This document shows, piece after piece, positions 1-8,534 of a stretch of 64,000 nucleotides of DNA. The position numbers and the translations under genes are program-made. Under the pieces are notes generated by a model. It worked only from the letters and a program-made list of their open reading frames with translations. It was not told the origin of the DNA and searched no databases. Source of the stretch: Massilia sp. IC2-477 (GTDB taxonomy: Bacteria; Pseudomonadota; Gammaproteobacteria; Burkholderiales; Burkholderiaceae_D); the NCBI RefSeq assembly GCF_020707265.1, contig NZ_JAJFEQ010000012.1:1-64000 (forward strand), given 5' to 3'. Each line of letters begins with the position of its first letter. The stretch's first letter is position 1.

Positions 1-82
1 CGATCCCACGATACCCAATAGAGCTGTCGGCTAGATAGTCTTGGACAACCGCGAGCTTGAATTGCTCGCTGTACTTGGTCAT
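1..82 (-). CDS. IS3-family transposase OrfA, N-terminal fragment
   Basis: Twenty-seven codons are visible from an ATG at base 82 to the window edge. They read MTKYSEQFKLAVVQDY and onward, which matches the opening of the helix-turn-helix OrfA proteins of IS3/IS150-type elements (InsJ-like). OrfA binds the element ends; the catalytic OrfB would lie beyond the window. The start sits just inside the terminal inverted repeat, as usual for these elements. The reading frame is open to the edge, so nothing can be said about whether the copy is intact. Confidence 0.7.
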   Translation of the reverse strand, partial: MTKYSEQFKLAVVQDYLADSSIGYRGI

Positions 83-89
83 GAAAAAA

Positions 90-117
90 CCCCAAAAGTT
101 GTGTCCAACTTTTGGGG
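90..117. repeat. Perfect 12-bp hairpin at the IS terminus
   Basis: CCCCAAAAGTTG (90-101) and CAACTTTTGGGG (106-117) are perfect inverted repeats around a four-base loop. On the minus strand the stem ends seven bases before the transposase start codon, followed by a T run. It could act as a terminator that shields the transposase from outside transcription, or hide its ribosome binding site. Confidence 0.6.
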
Positions 118-144
118 GTCAGTTCACTTCGGGTGTCCCTTTTT

Positions 145-660
145 TCATGGCGCTGCGTTCAGGCGCAGCCGCATCGCGTATTCCATGCGCCCGGGCGCCC
201 CCGCCATCGGATAGGCCTCGCCCAGCACCGTGAAGCCCGCGCGCTCGTACAGCGACACCGCCGCGCGGTTGGCGCAGTTCACGCCCAGCCCGACGGTGTG
301 TGCGCCGCGCTCCCTGGCCCAGGCCAACGCTGCGTCGAGCAGCGCGGCGGCCACGCCGCGGCCGCGGCACTGCGGCGCGACCCACATCTGGTAAAGGTTC
401 ACGGTGTCCGGATCGTCGGCATCGACCTTGGCCCACACCAGCCCGACGGCGTCGCCGTCCAGTTCCGCGACCAGCGGGCAATCGATACCGGACACCGCTG
501 CCTTGTCGAGCCGCGCAGACCAGCTGTCGAGCGGACGCGCCGCTTCCTCTGCGAGCGAGCTGCCGAAGGCCTCCGGGGAGTCCTCCAGCGCACGCAGGCG
601 GATGCTGCGGTAGGCCGGCCCGTCGTCCGGCCGCAGGCGGCGGATCAAGGCTCCCGCCAT
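145..660 (-). CDS. GNAT-family N-acetyltransferase
   Basis: This 171-residue protein has the GNAT fold signature: the acetyl-CoA pyrophosphate-binding motif Q97-C-R-G-R-G102 followed by an alanine-rich helix, and a C-terminal NxxAxxLYExxGF motif around residues 131-143, typical of motif B. The substrate is not predictable. The ATG at 660 overlaps the TGA of the upstream M28 peptidase by one base (TGATG), which decides the start over a GTG one codon earlier and suggests translational coupling. An insertion sequence lies just downstream. Confidence 0.85.
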   Translation of the reverse strand: MAGALIRRLRPDDGPAYRSIRLRALEDSPEAFGSSLAEEAARPLDSWSARLDKAAVSGIDCPLVAELDGDAVGLVWAKVDADDPDTVNLYQMWVAPQCRGRGVAAALLDAALAWARERGAHTVGLGVNCANRAAVSLYERAGFTVLGEAYPMAGAPGRMEYAMRLRLNAAP

Positions 661-2084
661 CACTGGCCCGGATTCAGCGTGCGGCCCTTGGCGGCATAGC
701 CGGAAGCCTTGGGCGCATCGGTCCAGGTCGGGCGCGCCGTGTCGTTGGCGATGTCGTACACGCCCTGCGCCAGCATGCGCGTCACGCGCGCCATGTTGTC
801 GTAGTCGAGCTTGTCCCAGGTATCGTCCTTGCCGTGGTAGTCCGAGAAGCCGTAGGCCACCGACAGCGTATGCGCCGGCACACCGACGTCGGCCAGCGAC
901 TGGTTATCGGCGCGCGAGAAGAAGGCGTCGCTGAAGGATGCGTGCTTCCACAGGCGGATGCCGGTCTGGTCGGCCGACTTCTTGAGCATGCTGCCGAGGG
1001 TCGAGAAATCGTAGCCGGTCATGGCGATGGAATTCTCTTGCTTGCCTTCGCTGTCGTCGGTGCGGCCGGTCTGCTCGAGGTTGATGTTGACCACCGTGTC
1101 CTTCAGCGGGAACACCGGGTGGCGCGCATAGTACTTCGAGCCGAGCATGCCGAGTTCTTCGCCGAAGAAGGTCATGAACACGATGCTGCGGCGCGGACGC
1201 TCCTTGCGCGAGGCCAGCTGGTTGGCCGCCTCGATCACCGAGACCACGCCGCTGGCGTCGTCGTTGGCGCCGTTATAGATCTCGCCGTCGCGGATGCCGA
1301 CGTGGTCGTGGTGGGCCGTCATCAGGACGTAGGTGTTCTTCAGTTGCGGGTCCGAGCCGCGCAGCACGCCGACCACGTTGCGCAGCTTGACCGGACGGAC
1401 GCTTGCTGCCGCCACCGCAACGCGGACCTGCGCCCCACTCTTTTCCAGCGCCGCTGCGGCGTCAGCCGCGTGCAGCACCAGCACCGGCGGCGCGCCCTTC
1501 ACGACCGGCTGCTCCGGATTGATCAGCCAGCCGCCGGTGCCGGCGCCGTGGCGCTTCTCGCGGTCGATCATGATGACCAATGCCGGCTTGCTCTTGAGTT
1601 TTTCCTGCAGCTGGCGCGCGGCGCCCGGTACCGGGGCGGCCGGCACCACCAGCACCTTGCCGTTCGCGGCCTCGCTGTTTTCCAGCGCTTCCTTCCAGGG
1701 CATGAACACGGCCGGCGTACTCGCCAGCGACACCGCATCGAGGAAGTTGCCGGTCGCGCCGCCCGCCGGCACGGCGATCGTGCTGCCGCCGGCATTGATA
1801 TTCAGGCTCACGTCCCCGGCCTTGCGCTCGGCGTACTGCCAGTTCGCAGTCTGGAAGTAGCCGTCGTCGCCGGCCGGCTCCAGGCCCGCCTTGCGGAACT
1901 GCGTCGCGATGTAGTCGGTCGCCAGGTCCTGCCCGCGCGAGGGCGTGCCGCGGCCTTCCAGCTCGTCGGAAGCAAGGTATTTCACGTGGGTGCGCAGCGC
2001 ATCGGGGGTGATGGTCGCGGTGGGAACCTGGGCGCAGCCGGCGGCGGCCAGTGCGAGGACGAGAGCGGAAAGGTAAAGACGCAT
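660..2084 (-). CDS. M28-family metallopeptidase, probable lipoprotein
   Basis: A 474-residue zinc peptidase of the M28 (aminopeptidase Y-like) family. Residues 1-17 form a signal peptide ending in an AAGC lipobox-like site, so it is probably secreted and perhaps lipidated. The co-catalytic zinc site is readable: H258-x-D260, D275 in NDDASG, E309-E310 in FFGEE, E337 in NLEQ (many relatives have D here) and H417 in DYHGKDD. A PA-like insert probably lies between about 115 and 235. It likely trims N-terminal residues from peptides in the periplasm. The downstream GNAT gene overlaps it by one base, so the two probably share an mRNA. Confidence 0.88.
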   Translation of the reverse strand: MRLYLSALVLALAAAGCAQVPTATITPDALRTHVKYLASDELEGRGTPSRGQDLATDYIATQFRKAGLEPAGDDGYFQTANWQYAERKAGDVSLNINAGGSTIAVPAGGATGNFLDAVSLASTPAVFMPWKEALENSEAANGKVLVVPAAPVPGAARQLQEKLKSKPALVIMIDREKRHGAGTGGWLINPEQPVVKGAPPVLVLHAADAAAALEKSGAQVRVAVAAASVRPVKLRNVVGVLRGSDPQLKNTYVLMTAHHDHVGIRDGEIYNGANDDASGVVSVIEAANQLASRKERPRRSIVFMTFFGEELGMLGSKYYARHPVFPLKDTVVNINLEQTGRTDDSEGKQENSIAMTGYDFSTLGSMLKKSADQTGIRLWKHASFSDAFFSRADNQSLADVGVPAHTLSVAYGFSDYHGKDDTWDKLDYDNMARVTRMLAQGVYDIANDTARPTWTDAPKASGYAAKGRTLNPGQ

Positions 2085-2188
2085 GCGATTGCTTTCGGGT
2101 CAAATGGCAAGAAAGGCAATATCGCATGGCGCCCCACGGCTGGTCAATCCGCGGCGGCCACAAATGAATGCATATGTCTCGCCTTCGG

Positions 2189-3016
2189 TCACGGCGCGGC
2201 CCGCAGCCGCTCTTCCAGTTCGTGTTCTTCCGGCGGATTGGCGAATACCTGCTGCAGCGTCCAGCCTTTCTTGTCGAGCAGGTAGGCTACCTTCAGGTGG
2301 AATTCGCGATACAGGCCGCTCCTGCCGAAATCGAGCTCGCGGGCGCCCGCGGCGAACAGGCTGCGGTTCTCGTCGAAATCGAAGTCGCCGCCCTTGCCCA
2401 CGTAGTCGGCATAACCTTCCAGCAGCCATTGCGGATAGCGCAGCATGACAGTGCGGCCAAAGGCGCGCGACACGTCCGCGTGGGTGATTTCATGCGCGAT
2501 GTAGTACGACAGCGAACGCTGCGCGGCATCGGCGATCGGTCGGGGCCCTGGCGGCAGAATGCGGTTCGCCGGGATATCGGAAGCGCGGATGAACACCTGC
2601 CGTGTCAGCCAGACGTCGGTGGCGCCGCCCATGCGCGAATGGAAGGCGCGGCCGTACAGCCACAGCCGCCAGGGCTCGTTGCAGAAGAAGATCTCGACCG
2701 GGACCTCGCGGTCGTGCAGGGACGAGGTACGCAGGCGCCGCGTCACGTCGTCGAGCACTTCCGTGATCTCGCCCGGGATCGGCTGGTCCGACCAGACCTG
2801 ATAGTTCTGGTAGACGCTGCGGTAGGCAAACACCGGCTTGGGGAACACGCATACCAGCAGGTACAGGCTTGCCACCGCCAGCAGGCCGGCCAGGCAGGTC
2901 TTCAGGAAGCGCGCCAGGCGGCGAACCGGGCGGGCGGTTTGGATGGTCCGTGCTATCAAGATCGTTCTCGCGTCAGGGCGGCGACCGGCGGGATGCCGGA
3001 TGCGCGACAGGCGCAA
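2189..3016 (-). CDS. Membrane-anchored HExxH putative metallopeptidase
   Basis: I do not recognise a named family. The 275-residue product has an arginine-rich N-terminus, one transmembrane segment at about residues 41-59, and an outward-facing domain with H175-E-I-T-H179 and E200 in WLLEGYADYV, the layout of a gluzincin zinc site. This suggests a membrane-tethered zinc protease, but substrate and activity are unknown. The longest reading begins with TTG at 3016 and there is no good ATG before the membrane segment, so the start is uncertain; another TTG lies about 20 codons in. It stands alone between the M28 gene and the ion channel, in the same orientation. Confidence 0.6.
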   Translation of the reverse strand: MRLSRIRHPAGRRPDARTILIARTIQTARPVRRLARFLKTCLAGLLAVASLYLLVCVFPKPVFAYRSVYQNYQVWSDQPIPGEITEVLDDVTRRLRTSSLHDREVPVEIFFCNEPWRLWLYGRAFHSRMGGATDVWLTRQVFIRASDIPANRILPPGPRPIADAAQRSLSYYIAHEITHADVSRAFGRTVMLRYPQWLLEGYADYVGKGGDFDFDENRSLFAAGARELDFGRSGLYREFHLKVAYLLDKKGWTLQQVFANPPEEHELEERLRAAP

Positions 3017-3098
3017 GTTACTGAACGAGTCTTATCGAAAGCTTAACGGAGGGCGCGTCGCGCCCCGCCGGGTGAAGAATATGCGGATTGCGTAGAAC

Positions 3099-3812
3099 TC
3101 AGTCCTCTTCCCACGCCTCGTGCGCCGCGGTCGGCGGCCGCCGGTAGACCTTGCCCTGGGTGGTGAAGCCGATCAGGCGCGCCACCACCGCCGCCAGGTA
3201 CATCACGCCGACCAGCATCTCGATGCTGCACAGGGCGCGCGCATGCACCGTGAGCGGAATCACGTCGCCGATGCCGGTGCTCGAGAGCAGCGCGAAGCTC
3301 AGGTAATTCAGCTCGCTCCACGAGCGCGGTGCGGATGCGTTGACGGCAGCCGCAAAGGTGCCGGGCTGCAGCTCCTGCACCATCAGATAGAGGTGGGTGA
3401 AACCCCAGGCCAGCAGGGTGAAGGTGGCGCCGGCCGCGAACAGTTCGTCGGTGGTGGCACGACGGTCGGCCATCATATAGGCGATCAGGCTGCCGGCGGC
3501 GTAGAAGTAGAACAGTGCTTCCAGCGCCGAGGACCAGGGCAGCAGCGTGCTGCGCAGGTCGAGGAAGGACTGCAGCGCCAGCAGGATCACGATCGGCACC
3601 GCCAAGGCCACGCTGATCCAGGTCTCGCCCGGGGTGCGGCGCACCATGCGGATGGTCAGCGACAGCACCAGCACGCCGAACACATTGAACGCCGCGTGCC
3701 CGGCCGGCGCATGTTCGATGAAGGGATACAGCAGCATGCCGAGCAGCTGCACCAGCAGCAGGATGGCGGAGGGATGGCGGCGCGTATGGATCAGCAGGCG
3801 CAAAGGTCGCAT
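3099..3812 (-). CDS. Two-helix pore (potassium-channel-like) ion channel protein
   Basis: A 237-residue membrane protein with about six hydrophobic segments. Near residues 176-186 the sequence SSTGIGDVIP follows a hydrophobic pore helix and precedes a last membrane helix, which is the layout of a bacterial ion-channel domain with a TxGxGD selectivity filter. It probably conducts K+ or a related cation. No ligand-binding RCK domain follows the pore. An in-frame GTG at 3836 would extend it by eight residues and would overlap the thiE stop by four bases (GTGA), with an AGGGG run immediately before it. The ATG at 3812 has no clear ribosome binding site, so the true start may be the GTG. Confidence 0.75.
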   Translation of the reverse strand: MRPLRLLIHTRRHPSAILLLVQLLGMLLYPFIEHAPAGHAAFNVFGVLVLSLTIRMVRRTPGETWISVALAVPIVILLALQSFLDLRSTLLPWSSALEALFYFYAAGSLIAYMMADRRATTDELFAAGATFTLLAWGFTHLYLMVQELQPGTFAAAVNASAPRSWSELNYLSFALLSSTGIGDVIPLTVHARALCSIEMLVGVMYLAAVVARLIGFTTQGKVYRRPPTAAHEAWEED

Positions 3813-3832
3813 GGTCAAAAAAGCAAAGTGGA

Positions 3833-4480
3833 TCACCCCCTCATTGTAGGACCCCTTTGGCCGAACAGCGCACAGAATGCGCGCACCGCCGCGTCCGGAT
3901 CCTCGGCCGCGTAGACGGAGGTGATGGCCGCCACCATGGACGCGCCGCGCGCTACCAGTGGAGCGGCATTCTGCGGCGTCATCCCGCCGATCACGACCAT
4001 CGGCAGCGACACCCGGTCGCGCCACACGTCGACCAGTTCCGCCGGGGTGACGAAACTGTATTTTTTCACCGGCGACGGATAGAAGCCGCCGAAGGCGACA
4101 TAGCTGGCGCCGGCCTGCTGGGCGCTTTCCGCCAGCTTCAGCTCGCCGTAGCAGGAGGCGCCGACGATCTTGTCCGGACCGAGCAGCGCGCGCGCATGGG
4201 CGACCGGTGCGTCGGTGCCGCCCAGGTGCACGCCGTCGGCATCGATGTCGCGGCACAGGTCGATGTGGTCGTTGATGACCAGCGGCCGGCCGTAGCGGCG
4301 GCACAGCGCGAGCAAGGCCCCCGCCTGTTCGGCGCGCAGGGCCGGGCTAGCGCTCTTGTGCCGGTACTGCACCAGCGACGCGCCGGCGGCCAGCGCACTG
4401 CCGGTCACCGCCAGCAAGGTGTCGGTGTCGTCCCAGTCCGGTGTGACGAGATAGAGTCCGCGCAGGGAGTGCGTGTCCAT
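3833..4480 (-). CDS. thiE: Thiamine-phosphate synthase
   Basis: ThiE joins the pyrimidine pyrophosphate (HMP-PP) and the thiazole phosphate to give thiamine phosphate. The 215-residue TIM barrel shows the expected landmarks: VQYRHK at 37-42, IND at 69-71, GVHLGG at 83-88, the phosphate loop region GGFYPSPVKK at 131-140, and IGGMTP at 164-169. The ATG at 4480 is chosen because AAAGGAG sits four bases upstream; a longer in-frame reading would run into thiD. It is the last biosynthetic gene of the thiamine operon and its stop overlaps a possible GTG start of the channel gene. Confidence 0.92.
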   Translation of the reverse strand: MDTHSLRGLYLVTPDWDDTDTLLAVTGSALAAGASLVQYRHKSASPALRAEQAGALLALCRRYGRPLVINDHIDLCRDIDADGVHLGGTDAPVAHARALLGPDKIVGASCYGELKLAESAQQAGASYVAFGGFYPSPVKKYSFVTPAELVDVWRDRVSLPMVVIGGMTPQNAAPLVARGASMVAAITSVYAAEDPDAAVRAFCALFGQRGPTMRG

Positions 4481-4490
4481 GATGCTCCTT

Positions 4491-5234
4491 TCAGTGTGTA
4501 TGGAGGATGCGGCGCGGGATGCGCTGTCCCGGCGCGATCCAGAAGGCATGCGCCAGCGTCTGGTGGCAGTAGTCCTGCGCGTGCTCGAGTGATTCGCCCA
4601 TGGCGTCGCCCAGCGCCAGGCGCGCCGCGATCGCGGCGGCCAGCGTGCAGCCGCTGCCGTGGTAGCTGTGCGGCAGGCGCGGCATGCGCCAGCTGCGCTG
4701 TTCGACGTTGGCGCGCAGCCAGCGGTTGACCACGATGTCACCCTCGCCGTGTCCGCCGGTCAGCAGCACATGCTCGCAGGGCACGGCCCCCAGCGCCTGC
4801 GCTTCCGGCAGGTTCGGCACCAGCACGGTGGCCAGCGGCAGCAGCTCGGCCAGCGCCGCCAGCGCGCTGCCCCTGCCGAGCGCATCGCCGTGGCCGCTGG
4901 CCAGCACCGGGTCGAGCACCACCGGCAGCTGCGGGTCGGCGGCGCGCAGCTGCCGCAGCAGGCGGGCAATGGCCAGCGCGTTCTCGCGGCAGCCGGGAAT
5001 GCCGATCTTGACCGCATCGATGCTGCAGGCATCGATCAGGGCGTCCGCCTGGCGCAGGATCAGGCCAGCATCGACCGGCTGCACCTCGTGCACCCGGTTG
5101 TTGTCCTGCACCGTGAGCGCGGTCGCGACCGGCAGCGCATGGCCGCCGAGCGCGCCAATGGCGGCAATGTCCGCCGCCAGCCCGGCCCCGCCGCCGGGAT
5201 CGAGCCCGGCGAACACCAGCACGGTCGGCACCAT
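4491..5234 (-). CDS. thiD: Hydroxymethylpyrimidine/phosphomethylpyrimidine kinase
   Basis: ThiD phosphorylates HMP and HMP-phosphate, making the pyrimidine partner for ThiE. The 247-residue ribokinase-fold protein has GLDPGGGAGLAAD at 10-22 for substrate binding and HGSGC at 192-196, the anion-hole motif with the usual cysteine near the catalytic site. It is slightly shorter than the typical 260-270 residues, mostly in the middle of the chain. The ATG overlaps the thiG TGA by one base (TGATG), so translation is probably coupled; thiE begins 10 bases after its stop. Confidence 0.92.
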   Translation of the reverse strand: MVPTVLVFAGLDPGGGAGLAADIAAIGALGGHALPVATALTVQDNNRVHEVQPVDAGLILRQADALIDACSIDAVKIGIPGCRENALAIARLLRQLRAADPQLPVVLDPVLASGHGDALGRGSALAALAELLPLATVLVPNLPEAQALGAVPCEHVLLTGGHGEGDIVVNRWLRANVEQRSWRMPRLPHSYHGSGCTLAAAIAARLALGDAMGESLEHAQDYCHQTLAHAFWIAPGQRIPRRILHTH

Positions 5235-6028
5235 CAGGTGGCCATGCCCTGCAGCGGCGACGAGGGCGCGGCAGCGAAACGTTTCGGCATGCGCCCCGCC
5301 CGGTAGGCTTCGCGCCCGGCGATGACGGCGTGGCGCATGGCGCGCGCCATGCGCACCGGGTCACCCGCCGCGGCGATTGCGGTGTTCATCAACACGCCGT
5401 CGCAGCCCAGCTCCATCGCGATCGCCGCGTCCGACGCGGTGCCGACGCCGGCGTCGACCAGCACCGGCACCGTGGCCTGCTCGATGATGAGCGACAGGTT
5501 CCACGGGTTCAGGATGCCCATGCCCGAGCCGATCAGGGAAGCGAGTGGCATCACGGCCACGCAACCGATCTCCTGCAGGATGCGGGCCTGCACCGGGTCG
5601 TCGCTGCAGTAGACCATCACGTCGAAGCCGTCACGCACCAGGGTCTCCGCGGCTTTCAGGGTTTCCGGCATCTGCGGGAACAGGGTCTTCTCGTCGCCCA
5701 GCACTTCGAGCTTGACCAGCTTGCGCCCGCCCAGCAGCTCGCGCGCCATCTGCAGGGTGTAGACCGCGTCCCTGGCCGTGTAGCAGCCGGCCGTGTTGGG
5801 CAGGATGGTGAATTCGTCCGGCGGCAAGACGTCGAGCAGGCTGGGGGCGTTCGGATCCTGGCCGATGTTCACGCGGCGGATCGCCACCGTGACGATCTCG
5901 GCGCCCGCTGCCAGCGTGGCATCGCGCGTCTGCGCCAGGTCGCGGTACTTGCCGCTGCCGACCAGCAGGCGCGAGCCGTACTGGCGGCCGGCGATGGTGA
6001 GGAAATCATTGTCTGCAATTGCGTTCAT
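5234..6028 (-). CDS. thiG: Thiazole synthase
   Basis: ThiG builds the thiazole phosphate ring from 1-deoxyxylulose 5-phosphate, dehydroglycine and the thiocarboxylate of ThiS. The 264-residue barrel carries the Schiff-base lysine in LVKLEVLGD (K106), NTAGC at 78-82, and the phosphate-binding VGTASD loop near residue 195. The ATG at 6028 is preceded by AGGAGAAGAA, which decides the start against an in-frame extension reaching into the repeat upstream. Between thiS and thiG lie about 120 bases of hairpin-forming repeat, the only real gap in the operon. Confidence 0.95.
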   Translation of the reverse strand: MNAIADNDFLTIAGRQYGSRLLVGSGKYRDLAQTRDATLAAGAEIVTVAIRRVNIGQDPNAPSLLDVLPPDEFTILPNTAGCYTARDAVYTLQMARELLGGRKLVKLEVLGDEKTLFPQMPETLKAAETLVRDGFDVMVYCSDDPVQARILQEIGCVAVMPLASLIGSGMGILNPWNLSLIIEQATVPVLVDAGVGTASDAAIAMELGCDGVLMNTAIAAAGDPVRMARAMRHAVIAGREAYRAGRMPKRFAAAPSSPLQGMAT

Positions 6029-6040
6029 TTCTTCTCCTGT

Positions 6041-6145
6041 AGCGTGGGCGGGTCTCCCGCCCACGCGGTTGACCGGCCCATACCAAAACGTCGTGTCAAT
6101 TCATACGGGATGTGACCGCGTGGGCGGAATCCGCCCACCCTACGA
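6041..6145. repeat. GTGGGCGG-family composite hairpin repeat, copy 1 (inside the thi operon)
   Basis: Two hairpins face each other. The first is GCGTGGGCGGG (6042-6052) with CCCGCCCACGC (6056-6066); the second is GTGGGCGG (6120-6127) with CCGCCCAC (6131-6138). The inner flanks CCGCCCACGCGGT and ACCGCGTGGGCGG are inverted copies of one another, so the whole unit is a palindrome of palindromes. A second copy lies at 38581-38713. It sits in the transcribed spacer between thiS and thiG and could stabilise or process the operon mRNA. Confidence 0.8.
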
Positions 6146-6147
6146 AT

Positions 6148-6350
6148 TCAACCGCCGCCGATGGCGCGGACGATGTCTATCTTGTCTCTGGCCTGCACCT
6201 GGCACTGCGCCCAGCGCTGGCGCGGCACCACTTCGCGGTTGACCGCAACCGCCACCGCCTGCCCGGCCAGCCCGAGCTGGCCGGCCAGTTCCTGCAGCGA
6301 CACCCCGGGCGGCACGCGGTAGGGTTCGCCATTCAGTTCGATGTCCAGCA

Positions 6351-6351
<1 letters not shown>
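6148..6351 (-). CDS. thiS: Sulfur carrier protein ThiS
   Basis: A 67-residue ubiquitin-like protein that ends in IGGG, close to the C-terminal GG that is adenylated and converted to a thiocarboxylate as sulfur donor for ThiG. It opens with MLDIELNGEPYRVP, a typical beta-grasp start. The ATG at 6351 overlaps the thiC TGA by one base (TGATG), so the two are probably translationally coupled. The extra final glycine is a minor variant. The adenylating enzyme ThiF is not in the window. Confidence 0.9.
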
Positions 6352-8264
<1,913 letters not shown>

Positions 8265-8344
8265 GTGGCTCCTTTGCGGAGCCAGCAAAGGAGTGTGCCA
8301 GTACGGCCGCGCAGGCGCGTGCGCACCTTAGGCCTGCTTCTGAC

Positions 8345-8439
8345 TGCTTCCCTTCGCTGGCATTATCCAGATCAGGTTCGGAGGGTATTTCTCACCCGTG
8401 TCGCGCATTTGCATATCTGCGACAACAGGACCCCTAGCG
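8345..8439 (-). promoter_or_regulatory. TPP riboswitch (THI element) controlling thiC
   Basis: The minus strand reads CTAGGGGTCC, then CGGGTGAGAAATACCC, then CCGAACCTGATCTGGATAAT, and closes with GCGAAGGGAAG. These are the conserved helices and ligand-binding loops of the TPP aptamer, including the pyrimidine-sensing CTGAGA-like loop (here GTGAGA). It lies about 80 bases before the thiC ATG. No strong T-tract terminator is obvious between the aptamer and thiC, so control is likely by masking the ribosome binding site, as is common in proteobacteria; this last point is inference. Confidence 0.95.
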
Positions 8440-8475
8440 TGTGCCGCGCCCGGCTTCCCGGACGCAGCGGGCCGG

Positions 8476-8481
8476 ATTATA
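8476..8481 (-). promoter_or_regulatory. Candidate -10 element of the thiC operon promoter
   Basis: On the minus strand 8481-8476 reads TATAAT, the sigma-70 consensus. It lies about 35 bases before the start of the TPP aptamer, which suits a transcription start just upstream of the riboswitch. No convincing -35 hexamer is visible at the right spacing. Confidence 0.5.
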
Positions 8482-8494
8482 GCGCCATCTACTC

Positions 8495-8500
8495 TATAAT
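8495..8500 (+). promoter_or_regulatory. Candidate -10 element of the valS promoter
   Basis: The plus strand has TATAAT at 8495-8500, 35 bases before the valS ATG. The -35 region is not recognisable. It lies only 13 bases from the oppositely oriented TATAAT assigned to thiC, so polymerase binding at one would block the other. Confidence 0.5.
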
Positions 8501-8534
8501 GGTTCTTTTCGCACAATTTTTAGCTCAGCACACC

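Larger units (their letters stand above)
1..126 (-). mobile_element. End of an IS3-family (IS150-like) insertion sequence, cut by the window edge
   Basis: The minus strand reads a terminal sequence that starts TGAACTGACCCCCAAAAG, close to the terminal repeats of the IS150 group of IS3 elements, followed by the start of a transposase gene. The probable outer boundary is near base 126, 19 bases past the stop codon of the GNAT gene. The other end and any target duplication lie outside the window. The group assignment is from recognition, not a search. Confidence 0.7.

Noticed and set aside
300..2285. A 661-codon plus-strand frame over the GNAT and M28 genes
   Set aside because: It is antisense to two genes with readable active sites and has an arginine/histidine-rich shadow translation.
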